64,000 nucleotides of DNA from an uncultured Clostridia bacterium (GTDB taxonomy: Bacteria > Bacillota > Clostridia > Peptostreptococcales > Anaerovoracaceae): assembly GCA_934271235.1 (NCBI GenBank), contig CAKQQT010000003.1, forward strand, positions 62,001-126,000, given 5' to 3'. A model generated the notes under the pieces. It was given only the letters and a program-made list of their open reading frames with translations. It was not told where the DNA came from and searched no databases. This document shows positions 8,783 to 16,998 of the stretch, piece by piece. The position numbers were made by a program, and so were the translations under genes. How positions within the stretch are numbered: position 1 is the first letter of the stretch; each line of letters begins with the position of its first letter.

Positions 8783-9988
8783 TTATTTAACCTCGATCAG
8801 AATACCGTCGCCCTGTGCCAGACCGCCGCAAAGGCAAGCGATACCTTTGCCGCCCTCGCGTCTGCGAAGTTCGTACATCAAGGTCATGGTCAGTCTGAGT
8901 CCGGACGCCCCCATCGGATGCCCGATGGCAATGGCCCCGCCGTTCACATTGCAGATCTCGCGAAGATGATCCTGCAGAGCATTGTCACCATGCGCCAGGA
9001 TCTTTGTGGATACCAGCGGCATGGCTGCAAACGCCTCATTGATCTCGAGCAGATCGAGTTCTTCTGCTTTCATCTGGTTGCGGTCGAGCAGTTTCTGCGT
9101 GATCAGTGCCGGAACTGTCGGAATATTCTGCGATTCGGAACAGGAACATCCGAAATCACGGATGTAGCCCAAAATTTCCAGACCGTACTCCTTTGCTTTT
9201 TCTTCGGTCATGATCAGCATCGCAGAAGCACCGGCATTGAGTCCCGGCGAATTGCCGGCCGTAATGGCTCTCGTTCCGTAAACCGGCTTCAGCTTCGCGA
9301 GCTTTTCGATCGTCGTATCCGGACGCGGAGCCTGATCAACATCTACGACGGTCTCTGCGCCTTTCGGGCCTTTCACCGTATAAGGAACGATCTCTTCCTT
9401 GAATACGCCCTTTTCAAATGCTTTTTGATAATACTGATGGCTGCGCAGCGACCACGCGTCCATTTCTTCTCTGGAAATGCCGTATTCCGCTGCTACATTG
9501 TCCGTGTCAACGGATACCGGCCCAAATCCCGGATAATTAAATCCGGCGTTGACATCGAGGATGTTCCAGTCGCCCATCTTTTTCCCCCAGCGCATTCCCT
9601 GGATCAGATGCGGTACATTAGAAAGGTTCTCTGCGCCGGCCGCGATCGCCACTTCGATCTCGCCTGCCTGAATTTCCCTGCACGCACACTCCAATGCGGT
9701 CATAGAGGAGCAGCAGGCCCGGTCAACGGTCATCGACAAGGTCGTTGCCGGGAATCCTGCCTTAAGTAAAGCCTGTCTTACAGGCACATTTACCATCGGT
9801 GCGATCTCCGCATGGATCGTGGTTCCGTAAAAGATATATTCTACTTTGTCCTTTGGAAAGTTTACGTTCTCTACAACTTTTTCCAACACATGTTTTCCAA
9901 GTTCAATGCTCGGAACGTCTTTCATCACGCCGCCGAATTTGTCGAATGCCGTACGGCAGGCGCTGACGATTACAATATTACGAATCAT
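8783..9988 (-). CDS. Acetyl-CoA acetyltransferase (thiolase)
   Basis: This 401-residue thiolase converts acetoacetyl-CoA plus CoA to two acetyl-CoA, or the reverse. The nucleophile region reads DRACCSSM (Cys near 92), and the NEAFA, GGAIAIGHPMGASG and CLCGGLAQG motifs carry the other catalytic residues. The usual Cys-x-Ser-Gly at the nucleophile is Cys-Ser-Ser here, a mild departure. AGGAGG precedes the ATG. It lies between the TRAP permease and the VOC gene, and fits removal of acetoacetyl-CoA made by the cleavage enzyme and CoA-transferase. Substrate chain length cannot be read from the sequence. Confidence 0.92.
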   Translation of the reverse strand: MIRNIVIVSACRTAFDKFGGVMKDVPSIELGKHVLEKVVENVNFPKDKVEYIFYGTTIHAEIAPMVNVPVRQALLKAGFPATTLSMTVDRACCSSMTALECACREIQAGEIEVAIAAGAENLSNVPHLIQGMRWGKKMGDWNILDVNAGFNYPGFGPVSVDTDNVAAEYGISREEMDAWSLRSHQYYQKAFEKGVFKEEIVPYTVKGPKGAETVVDVDQAPRPDTTIEKLAKLKPVYGTRAITAGNSPGLNAGASAMLIMTEEKAKEYGLEILGYIRDFGCSCSESQNIPTVPALITQKLLDRNQMKAEELDLLEINEAFAAMPLVSTKILAHGDNALQDHLREICNVNGGAIAIGHPMGASGLRLTMTLMYELRRREGGKGIACLCGGLAQGDGILIEVK

Positions 9989-10052
9989 ATTTCAAGCCTC
10001 CTAAGATCTGTTTTTCAGATACTTATTTCAAATGTGTCATATTTTTTAAGTA

Positions 10053-11357
10053 TTAGCCGTTCAGCAGGTTCGGGATGAACAGGGAGAACGGTTCCCAGAA
10101 TGTCGTGATCAGCAGTACCGGCACGCACACCAGGAAGAACGGGATCAAGTCTTTCAGGATCTCATCAATGGAAAGCTTGGTCATCTTGCAGGCAACAAAC
10201 AAGTTTGCTGCGAACGGCGGTGTGATCAGGCCGATTTCGAGATTCAGAAGCAGCATGGCGCCGAAGTGGACCAGATCAATGCCGTAAGCCTGCGCGATCG
10301 GGCAAAGGATCGGGCAGAACAGCAGGATACCGGTGTTCGTCTCCAGGAACATGCCGACTAGGATCAGCAGCAGGTTGCAGATCAGCAGGAATACAATCTT
10401 GCTGTCTGTGATGTTCATCATAAACGCCGTGATCGTTTTGGTCACGCCGCCGAGGGCAACCATTCTTCCCACAATCGTTGCCGTGCAGATCAGCAGCGCG
10501 ATCGTCAGGGACGACATCGCAGACTTTCTGACGGTGTGTGCCAGGGAATCATCCGGTTTCATCTTGAAGAGCAGCGGATAAATGACCCAGCCTGCCAGGA
10601 TGCCGTATACAACCGCTACCGCGCCGGCTTCCGTCGCCGTAAACGCTCCGCCGTATACGCCGCCGAAGATGATGGCCGGCATGATGAACGCCACCAAAGA
10701 TTTTGGCGTAGCCTTGCCGATCCCTTTTCCATAGGATTTGATCTCAAACGGTTCAGTGATCTTCGGCATTTTGCGCCCGCAGATGAAATAGTTTACAACG
10801 CAGTAAAGGACAGTAAGCAGGATCCCCGGTCCAACGGTCGACATCCATACGTCCGTAACCTTCTGATTGGCTACCAAAGCATACATGATTCCGGGAACAC
10901 TCGGCGGGATTAATGTGCCGAGGAAACCCGCTGCTGAGATCAATGCCGTGAAATATTTCTTATCATAACCGGCCTTGAGCATCGGATCCTTGAGGATGTT
11001 TCCGACAGCTGATACGGTCGCTACCGAAGAGCCGGTGATCGCGCCGAACAGCGCGCAGGTGATGACCAGTACACAGCCCAACGCGCCGCGGAGTCTTCCG
11101 ACGATCGCGTTGATGAAGTTTACGATCGCTTCCGAAATGCCGCCGCTGGCCATTAGATCTCCGGCCAGGAAGAACGCCGGGATCGCTAAAAGCGGGAATT
11201 GGTCCAAGCCAGCAAACAAAGCTGCAGGCCATACGTCAAAGGACAGCCCGCCTACTGCATAGCCTGCCAGACCGCCTAAAAGGATCGAGAAACCTACCGG
11301 TACCTTCAGGAAGGCGAACAACAGGAATACAATGAAAAATACAGCGATCATATGCAT
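10053..11357 (-). CDS. dctM: TRAP transporter large permease (DctM)
   Basis: This 434-residue membrane protein has about 12 hydrophobic segments with typical DctM features: GFSILLGGLAGY near the N-terminus, ITGSSVATVSAVG, GFLGTLIPPSVPGIMYAL and NLEIGLITPPFAANLF. It drives sodium-coupled uptake of an organic acid together with the small permease and the DctP binding protein encoded upstream. AAAGGAGG lies 9 nt before the ATG, and the start overlaps the end of dctQ by 10 bp. Confidence 0.94.
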   Translation of the reverse strand: MHMIAVFFIVFLLFAFLKVPVGFSILLGGLAGYAVGGLSFDVWPAALFAGLDQFPLLAIPAFFLAGDLMASGGISEAIVNFINAIVGRLRGALGCVLVITCALFGAITGSSVATVSAVGNILKDPMLKAGYDKKYFTALISAAGFLGTLIPPSVPGIMYALVANQKVTDVWMSTVGPGILLTVLYCVVNYFICGRKMPKITEPFEIKSYGKGIGKATPKSLVAFIMPAIIFGGVYGGAFTATEAGAVAVVYGILAGWVIYPLLFKMKPDDSLAHTVRKSAMSSLTIALLICTATIVGRMVALGGVTKTITAFMMNITDSKIVFLLICNLLLILVGMFLETNTGILLFCPILCPIAQAYGIDLVHFGAMLLLNLEIGLITPPFAANLFVACKMTKLSIDEILKDLIPFFLVCVPVLLITTFWEPFSLFIPNLLNG

Positions 11358-11926
11358 GACTCTTCACCTCCTTTTAATACTTGCGGGTCAATGATAGATT
11401 CATGATCAACGATAGATATGATCAGTCGGAATAAGCTATGGATAATAATGGAGATCATCCCGATATCAATGATGATATACGGGGTTGTCATCGGGATCAT
11501 CAGCGCCGCGGACGTCTGCCCGAGCTTCATTGCTTTCAGCGTGAATTCGATCCATAAATATGTCAAAAAGATCGCCAGTACCGTTAAGATCACATATCTT
11601 GCGATATCACTCAGTCTGGCCAATGCATATTTTTTTTCGTGTTCCATGTTTTTTAAGAGCGACGCTACAATGTTGATCTCAACATGATCGTTTTCCGAAA
11701 GCGCTGCGCCCGCCCCGATAAAACAGAGTGTGATCCAAAGATATCTGGATGCTTCGTCTGTCCAAGGTACAGAAATATTCAGCACAAATCGGCTGACAAC
11801 CTGCCAGATCATGCATGCGATCATAACTGCAAACCATACAGCACAGATCCAGCTGATCGTTCCGGTTAACGTTTTTTCTAATTTTACCAGGCCTTTGAAC
11901 CAGTTAGCATCTTTTGCCTTAGTCAT
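11348..11926 (-). CDS. dctQ: TRAP transporter small permease (DctQ)
   Basis: This is a 192-residue protein with four transmembrane segments, starting with LTGTISWICAVWFAVMIACM, then SRYLWITLCFIGAGAAL in the segment typical of DctQ, then two more helices. It forms a complex with the large permease. The ATG at 11926 is chosen because AGGAGG lies 6 nt upstream; an ATG at 11941 would lie before that site. It is separated from dctP by a strong stem-loop, an arrangement that commonly allows more binding protein than permease. Confidence 0.92.
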   Translation of the reverse strand: MTKAKDANWFKGLVKLEKTLTGTISWICAVWFAVMIACMIWQVVSRFVLNISVPWTDEASRYLWITLCFIGAGAALSENDHVEINIVASLLKNMEHEKKYALARLSDIARYVILTVLAIFLTYLWIEFTLKAMKLGQTSAALMIPMTTPYIIIDIGMISIIIHSLFRLIISIVDHESIIDPQVLKGGEESCI

Positions 11927-11956
11927 TTTGCCCTCCTTCATTTACAATGTAATGCC

Positions 11957-11989
11957 ATCGCGCAGGCAGCCGCAGACCGCCTGCGCGAT
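11957..11989 (-). promoter_or_regulatory. Intercistronic stem-loop between dctP and dctQ
   Basis: A perfect 11-bp GC-rich stem (ATCGCGCAGGC with GCCTGCGCGAT, 11-nt loop) lies in the 99-bp gap between dctP and dctQ. No T tract follows on the minus strand, so it more likely stabilises the dctP message or partly attenuates than fully terminates. Confidence 0.6.
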
Positions 11990-12025
11990 AAAAACTAGCC
12001 TTTTTAAGTTTTAGTTCCGTCCTGC

Positions 12026-13048
12026 TTATGCTTCCGGATACATCTGATTGACTAAATCTTCGCCCAGAAGATCCATCCAGTAGTCTTCGTGTGCGATCTC
12101 TTTACCGATTTCGCGGAACTGTGCCTGCATTTCATCGGTTGCAGTCAGGTATTCCAAGCCTTCGCCTTCCATTTCAGTAATCGCGTTTGCTTCAAATTCC
12201 TTTACATAATCTCTCATCTTGGCAGTGGAGTATTCAAAAGCTGCCAGCAGGTCGCTCTGCTGCTGTTCTGTCAGGCTGTTGAACTTGTCCATGTTCATAC
12301 CGATGATATTTGCGGAGTAGTTATAGTTTAACTGTGTCAGATATTTGTTGAATTCAACCCAACCATAGGAATAGAAGTGCTGAACGCCGAGTTCCTGTCC
12401 GTCAACCGTACCGGTCTGCAGTGCCGCAGTTAAGTCGCCGAGTGCGATCGGAGCAGTCTGTGCGCCGAACTTATCCCAGATCGCAAGTAAAAGTTTATTT
12501 TCCGGGCATCTGATCTTAAGGCCTTTGATATCGTCAAGAGACTTAACCGGATGCTTGGAGTTGGAGATGATACGGAAACCGTTATCTCCTGCGCCGATGA
12601 ACTTTACGCCGGTTTCTGCCAGCAGTTCATCTGCAAGGTTATAAGCCCAGCCGCCTTGCGACCACGCTTCATTTACAGCATCGTAGTCCGCAAATAATCC
12701 CGGGAAGTTGCCGAACGCCATTTTCGGAGCGATACCGGTCGTGGACATATCTGCGATGGAGAACATATCAACAGAACCTAACGCAACATTCTGTGCAAGT
12801 TCTGTCTCTGAACCGAGAACGGAACCCCAGCTTGCATCGATGGTGATGTTGGAGCCGTTTTCCTGCAGCCATTCATTTGCCCATTCTACATTCTTGATAT
12901 AAGGGTTCGTATCGCCGGATGCAGCTCCGCCGAGAACAAGCGTTACCGCTTCGCCTTCGCCGCCTTCACCGCCGTCGCCGTTGCTTCCGCAAGCCGCGAA
13001 TGTGAATACCATTACTAAAATCAGTAATACGCTTAATAATTTTTTCAT
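12026..13048 (-). CDS. dctP: TRAP transporter solute-binding lipoprotein (DctP)
   Basis: This is a 340-residue extracytoplasmic binding protein. The signal peptide with lipobox TFAAC (Cys 20) marks it as a lipoprotein. A glycine/glutamate-rich linker precedes a DctP domain with the LTAALQTGTVDGQE-type segment, where a ligand-contacting region is normally found, and GLKIRCPENKL containing the conserved Arg. It delivers a carboxylate to DctQM. Its place in an operon with a CoA-transferase and next to a beta-keto-acid cleavage gene suggests a keto acid or its precursor as ligand, which is an inference. AGGAGG precedes the ATG. Confidence 0.93.
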   Translation of the reverse strand: MKKLLSVLLILVMVFTFAACGSNGDGGEGGEGEAVTLVLGGAASGDTNPYIKNVEWANEWLQENGSNITIDASWGSVLGSETELAQNVALGSVDMFSIADMSTTGIAPKMAFGNFPGLFADYDAVNEAWSQGGWAYNLADELLAETGVKFIGAGDNGFRIISNSKHPVKSLDDIKGLKIRCPENKLLLAIWDKFGAQTAPIALGDLTAALQTGTVDGQELGVQHFYSYGWVEFNKYLTQLNYNYSANIIGMNMDKFNSLTEQQQSDLLAAFEYSTAKMRDYVKEFEANAITEMEGEGLEYLTATDEMQAQFREIGKEIAHEDYWMDLLGEDLVNQMYPEA

Positions 13049-13097
13049 TTTCTCCTCCTACATTTTGATAAATTGTGAAATATGAATTATATATTGT

Positions 13098-13117
13098 AAT
13101 GTTATCATCATAACATT
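13098..13117. repeat. Short perfect palindrome between CoA-transferase and dctP
   Basis: AATGTTAT and ATAACATT flank a 4-nt centre in the 99-bp gap of the operon. No T tract follows on either strand. It could be a processing stem or a binding site; its role cannot be decided here. Confidence 0.4.
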
Positions 13118-13147
13118 GCATATATCGCTTTTACAATCCGAAATCGA

Positions 13148-14455
13148 CTATACGACCTTATGGATCTTTTCCCAGAAATCTTTTTCGAGCTGTGCTCGGA
13201 AGTCCGGATGCGCGATCTCGATCAGCTGTTTTGCTCTCTCATCGTTGTTCTTGCCCCAAAGGTCCGCAACGCCATATTCCGTTACCACATACATGACATC
13301 ATAACGGGAAGCGGTTACCACGGCTCCTGCCGGAAGCTGTGCCACGATCCTGGATTTTGTTCCCTTGGATGCAGTTGACGGCATACAGAGGATCGACTTG
13401 CCGCCTTCTGCCATCATAGCGCCGCGCAGGAAGTCAACCTGACCGCCGACGCCGGAGAACTGTTTGCCGGCGATCATTTCGGAATTTGCCTGTCCCAGCA
13501 GATCGATCTCGATCGCGGAGTTCATGGCAACCATATTTTTCTGCTGGCAGATCACGGCCGGATTCAGAACATAAGATGATCTTCTCATCAGGAAATCATC
13601 ATTGTGATCCACGAATTTATAGAATTCCTTTGTACCGCCCATCAGCGTGCAGACAACTTTGCCGCGATCGAGCGTCTTCATGGAGTTGTCGATCACGCCC
13701 TTCTGCATCAGCTTCATGATACCGGTGGAGCCAAGTTCCGTATGAATGCCTAAGTGCTTATGCCCGGTCAGCATGGAGAGAACGGTATCCGGTACGGATC
13801 CGACCCCGATCTGCAGGGTGTCGCCGTCGTTGACCAACCCGGCAATATGACCGGCGATCGCCTTATCAGTCTCCGATACATGTGCGGCTTCCGGAATTTC
13901 CGGAAGTTCCGTATCGGCTTCCACAAAGGCTGTAATGGCCGTTACCGGAACGACTGCATCGCCGTCCACCCATGGCATGTTCCGATTCACCTGCGCGATC
14001 ACGATCGGACAAACATCCATCATCGCTCTGGTAAAGTCGACACTGACGCCCATGCTCACATAACCGTTTTCATTCGGCGGCGTTACCTGCGTGAACAGCA
14101 CCCGCGGCTTCCAACTTGTAAAAATGCGTTCCAGCTGTGAAAAATGTCCGGCAGCGAAGTCTGCTCTGCCCTCCCAGTGAGCCTGTCTTGTCTGGGCGAT
14201 ATTAAAGATGGACACATGCTTAAAGTGTCCTTCGTACTGCGGATCACAGTGCAGAGACTGTCCCAGATTGTATCCGGTCGTCAGTCTTACATCTTTTAAT
14301 TCATCTGCTCTTGCCATCAGTGCCGGCCCGAAGATATCCGATCTGCCATGTCCGTGACCGTCGATGATCAAATCACCGGAATTCACAAGTTTGACAGCTT
14401 CGTCCACTGTCATCCGATGTTCTCTATAATATTGAAGCATTTCATTTGCTGTCAT
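13148..14455 (-). CDS. Acetyl-CoA hydrolase/CoA-transferase family (4-hydroxybutyrate CoA-transferase-like)
   Basis: This 435-residue Cat-family enzyme moves CoA between acetyl-CoA and an acid. GDTLQIGVGSVPDTVLSML and HTELGSTGIMKLM hold the CoA-binding and catalytic glutamate regions, and GGQVDFLRGA and VTEYGVADLWGK are the usual C-terminal motifs. The ATG at 14455 is chosen because AAAGGAG lies 10 nt upstream; an in-frame ATG at 14485 has no ribosome site. It is the first gene of the operon running to 8369 and starts about 55 nt after a predicted sigma-54 transcription start. It probably activates a TRAP-imported acid or acetoacetate. Confidence 0.9.
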   Translation of the reverse strand: MTANEMLQYYREHRMTVDEAVKLVNSGDLIIDGHGHGRSDIFGPALMARADELKDVRLTTGYNLGQSLHCDPQYEGHFKHVSIFNIAQTRQAHWEGRADFAAGHFSQLERIFTSWKPRVLFTQVTPPNENGYVSMGVSVDFTRAMMDVCPIVIAQVNRNMPWVDGDAVVPVTAITAFVEADTELPEIPEAAHVSETDKAIAGHIAGLVNDGDTLQIGVGSVPDTVLSMLTGHKHLGIHTELGSTGIMKLMQKGVIDNSMKTLDRGKVVCTLMGGTKEFYKFVDHNDDFLMRRSSYVLNPAVICQQKNMVAMNSAIEIDLLGQANSEMIAGKQFSGVGGQVDFLRGAMMAEGGKSILCMPSTASKGTKSRIVAQLPAGAVVTASRYDVMYVVTEYGVADLWGKNNDERAKQLIEIAHPDFRAQLEKDFWEKIHKVV

Positions 14456-14520
14456 TTCCGAAAATCTCCTTTGATATTTTTTCATTGATTAATCAATTCT
14501 CTTGCGCACTCACAATAAAT

Positions 14521-14536
14521 TGCAAAGACTGTGCCA
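14521..14536 (-). promoter_or_regulatory. Sigma-54 promoter of the CoA-transferase/TRAP operon
   Basis: The minus strand reads TGGCACAGTCTTTGCA, matching the sigma-54 -24/-12 consensus (GG and GC elements 10 bp apart, as required). The predicted start near 14510 gives a 55-nt leader with the ribosome site of the CoA-transferase gene. Confidence 0.88.
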
Positions 14537-14688
14537 TTTTTAACAAAGAGATGCCGACAAGATTCTCTGTTTCGCCTGTTCCTGTTTATTTCCAACGGTT
14601 TGCGGGATTTTTTCATCCTTAATGCGTCAGGCCTTCTTTCCGATTTTTTCACTTTTTTTGACTTAAGAAAACAGTCCGACTCGAAATT

Positions 14689-14766
14689 TGTCGAAAAATC
14701 GACACATGCTTGTCTGTATTTCGACATTTTTGCTGTGCATTCTTTTCGCATGTCGATATTTCGACG
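14689..14766. promoter_or_regulatory. Three activator-type dyads between two sigma-54 promoters
   Basis: Three 16-bp sites share the form TGTCGA-N4-TCGACA: 14689-14704 (TGTCGAAAAATCGACA, perfect), 14711-14726 (TGTCTGTATTTCGACA) and 14751-14766 (TGTCGATATTTCGACG). They lie 22 and 40 bp apart, between divergent sigma-54 promoters, and fit binding sites of an enhancer-binding protein. The activator encoded at 5139-8219 is the obvious candidate. Confidence 0.8.
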
Positions 14767-14794
14767 TTTTTATCTGTTTTTCAGCGAAAACAAC

Positions 14795-14810
14795 TGGCAC
14801 GAGATTTGCT
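14795..14810 (+). promoter_or_regulatory. Sigma-54 promoter of the beta-keto-acid cleavage gene
   Basis: TGGCACGAGATTTGCT is a full match to the sigma-54 -24/-12 consensus with correct spacing. The predicted start near 14821 leaves a 43-nt leader containing AAAGGAGG. Confidence 0.92.
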
Positions 14811-14863
14811 CTATAGAAAAGAAGGTAAAAAAGAGATGGAAAGAAAAAGGAGGTACCCTGTCC

Positions 14864-15766
14864 ATGAAAGACAAAGCAATCATCACCGCGGCCATTACCG
14901 GAGCCGTCCACATCCCGTCCATTTCGGAATATCTTCCGATCACACCGCAGCAGATCATCGATCAAGCGGTCGGCGCAGCAGAAGCCGGCGCGGCAGTCGT
15001 TCATATTCACGGACGCAGAAAAGAAGACGGTATGCCGACCGGTGATCCGGAAGTCATGATAGAGATCGTGGAAGGAATCCGCAAAAGAAGCAATGTGCTG
15101 ATCAGTCTGACTACAGGCGGCGCGGTCGGTATGACAAAGGAGCAGCGCATTCAATACCTGCCGCAGACAAAACCGGAGCTGGCATCCTGCAATGCCGGTT
15201 CTATGAATTTTTCTTACACCCCGGTCCTCGCAAAGGTAAAAGAATTCAAATATGATTGGGAAAAGCCGCTGGTTGAAGATACCTACAACGTTGCTTTCTC
15301 CAATACGTTTTCCGATCTGGAATATTTCATCCAAACCATGCAGGACAATCATGTCAGACCGGAATTTGAAGTTTACGACGCCGGTATGCTGAGCAATATC
15401 AAGTATCTTCGTGACAAAGGGATCATCAAAGGGCATCTGTATTTTCAGTTTGTTCTCGGCGTGATGGGCGGCATGCCTGCAACGATTGATAACCTTCTGT
15501 TTTTATATAATACCGCCCACAATTTATTCGGCGACGATTTTACCTGGTCCTGCGGCGCCGGCGGCAAAAATCAGTTTGGTCTGATGTGCACGGTCCTGAC
15601 GCTCGGCGGCAATGTTCGTGTCGGTTTGGAAGACAACCTTTACCTGACAAAAGGTGTCCTCTCTAAATCCAACGCGGAGTCTGTCGGCCACATGGTGAAA
15701 CTGGCCGCTCTGCTCGGCAAAACGCCTGCTACACCGGAAGAAGCCGCGCAGATCCTTGAACTGTAA
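14864..15766 (+). CDS. Beta-keto acid cleavage enzyme (BKACE; 3-keto-5-aminohexanoate cleavage family)
   Basis: This 300-residue TIM-barrel enzyme belongs to a family in which a beta-keto acid reacts with acetyl-CoA to give acetoacetate and a shorter acyl-CoA. The metal-binding VVHIHGR (His 47 and 49), LISLTTGG, and the late GGNVRVGLEDN match the family. The ATG at 14864 is set by AAAGGAGG 10 nt upstream; open frame further upstream crosses the sigma-54 promoter and is not coding. It stands alone on this strand, divergent from the CoA-transferase/TRAP/thiolase operon, which could import the substrate and consume acetoacetate. No lysine aminomutase genes are present, so lysine is not the proven substrate. 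Confidence 0.92.
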   Translation: MKDKAIITAAITGAVHIPSISEYLPITPQQIIDQAVGAAEAGAAVVHIHGRRKEDGMPTGDPEVMIEIVEGIRKRSNVLISLTTGGAVGMTKEQRIQYLPQTKPELASCNAGSMNFSYTPVLAKVKEFKYDWEKPLVEDTYNVAFSNTFSDLEYFIQTMQDNHVRPEFEVYDAGMLSNIKYLRDKGIIKGHLYFQFVLGVMGGMPATIDNLLFLYNTAHNLFGDDFTWSCGAGGKNQFGLMCTVLTLGGNVRVGLEDNLYLTKGVLSKSNAESVGHMVKLAALLGKTPATPEEAAQILEL

Positions 15767-15812
15767 AAGGTATACCAATTTCCTTCTTACAATACTTTAC
15801 ACATTACTTCTC

Positions 15813-15861
15813 AAAGGAAAACATCCTGCATTCCATCCGGTTTTGCAGGATGTTTTCCTTT
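15813..15861 (+). terminator. Terminator of the BKACE gene
   Basis: A perfect 18-bp stem (15813-15830 with 15844-15861, 13-nt loop) carries AAAGGAAAA on the left and TTTTCCTTT on the right, so the U-rich tract is inside the right arm. It lies about 50 bp after the stop codon. Confidence 0.85.
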
Positions 15862-15868
15862 CTGCCCC

Positions 15869-15896
15869 TTGCCAACGGCGCAGAATCGGGTATAAT
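15869..15896 (+). promoter_or_regulatory. Sigma-A promoter of the M55/M20 peptidase genes
   Basis: TTGCCA (15869-15874) and TATAAT (15891-15896) are separated by 16 bp. It lies directly after the BKACE terminator and 285 bp before the M55 peptidase start, leaving a long leader made of repeats. Confidence 0.6.
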
Positions 15897-16158
15897 GTTC
15901 TTAGCACTGCGATTGACGAGCCGAAGGCGAAGTCAGAGCAGATGCAAGACAGATGCCCGAGCGAAGGCGACTGCCGAGTCGGAGACGACAGCAGAGCCGC
16001 TCAGCATCCGGGCGAATGTTCTTAGCACTGCGATTTGAAGCCCTAGTCCGCTGATTGACGAGCCGAAGGCGAAGTCAGAAGCGAGGCAGGTCTCACGCCA
16101 AGAAGTGCAGCACTTTAGCGCGTGGCACTTTAAGGGGCGAGCCGAAGGCAAAATCAGT
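15895..16158 (+). repeat. Repeats in the leader of the M55 peptidase gene
   Basis: A 20-bp sequence, ATGTTCTTAGCACTGCGATT, occurs at 15895-15914 and again at 16016-16035. A second element, GAGCCGAAGGCGAAGTCAGA, occurs twice in the same region, with a weaker third copy near 16138. No coding frame fits. The region may be a dispersed repeat or a structured leader; I see no known riboswitch. Confidence 0.6.
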
Positions 16159-16181
16159 GCAGATTCCATGGAGGTTTAAAA

Positions 16182-16982
16182 ATGGAGAAGAAAATATTTA
16201 TCAGTGCCGATATTGAGGGCGTCAGCGGTATCACCAGCTGGGCCGCGACCGAATACGGCGGCAAAGGATATGAAAAAGCGTGTCATCAGATGAGTCTGGA
16301 AACCGCAGCTGCCTGCCGCGGCGCGATCCGGGCCGGCTATCTTCCGGTCGTCAAGGACGGCCACGAGGATGCGATGAACATCGATCACGAACTGCTGCCG
16401 CAGGAAGCCGAACTGATCTCCGGCTGGGCGTGCACGCCGCTTTCCATGCTGGCCGGACTGGACGAGTCCTTTGCCGGCGTCATCTATATCGGTTATCACG
16501 CGGCTGCCTGGACCAGCGGCAGCCCGCTCAAGCACACCTGTGAAGACTATCTGTACAACTGGTTCAAGATCAACGACCGCTATGCTTCCGAATTCACCAT
16601 CAACTCCGGCGTTGCCGATCAGTTCCGCGTGCCTTCGCTCCTGCTTTCCGGCGACGCATGCATTTGCGAAGAGGCGCAGCGCGACTATCCCGGCATCGTA
16701 ACCGTTCCGACCAAGCGCGGGCTGGGTGACGCGACTTGGAACATCCACCCGCAAAAAGTCGTTGAACAGATCGAAGCAGCCACCTACGAGGTTCTTTCCA
16801 AGCCCCTGCCGGAGCCGCGTCCGCTTGCGGATCACTATACCATGACCGTCTGCTACAAAGAATTCCAGAAAGCCATGGCGGCGTCCTGGTTCCCGGGCGT
16901 AGAAAAGATCGACGACTTCACCGTCACTTACGCTGCGGACCGTCCGACCGAGCTTTCCAGATGCCGTTACTTTATCGGCTAG
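16182..16982 (+). CDS. M55-family D-aminopeptidase (DppA-like)
   Basis: This 266-residue zinc peptidase has SADIEG at the N-terminus, KDGHEDAMN in the metal region and GYHA near residue 106, matching the M55/DppA family that releases D-amino acids from short peptides. GGAGG lies 7 nt before the ATG. It is followed 16 bp later by an M20 amidohydrolase, so the pair probably processes peptides or acylated amino acids in the cytoplasm. In other bacteria dppA lies with a dipeptide ABC transporter, which is absent here. Confidence 0.9.
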   Translation: MEKKIFISADIEGVSGITSWAATEYGGKGYEKACHQMSLETAAACRGAIRAGYLPVVKDGHEDAMNIDHELLPQEAELISGWACTPLSMLAGLDESFAGVIYIGYHAAAWTSGSPLKHTCEDYLYNWFKINDRYASEFTINSGVADQFRVPSLLLSGDACICEEAQRDYPGIVTVPTKRGLGDATWNIHPQKVVEQIEAATYEVLSKPLPEPRPLADHYTMTVCYKEFQKAMAASWFPGVEKIDDFTVTYAADRPTELSRCRYFIG

Positions 16983-16998
16983 GATCGGAGAGGAATTT

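Noticed and set aside
13098..13117. Terminator between CoA-transferase and dctP
   Set aside because: The stem is short and AT-rich with no T tract; the genes are probably co-transcribed.
16123..16138. TGGCAC followed by GGGGC before the M55 peptidase, as a possible sigma-54 promoter
   Set aside because: The GC element is one base too far from GG and the TTGC core is missing; a sigma-A promoter lies upstream instead.
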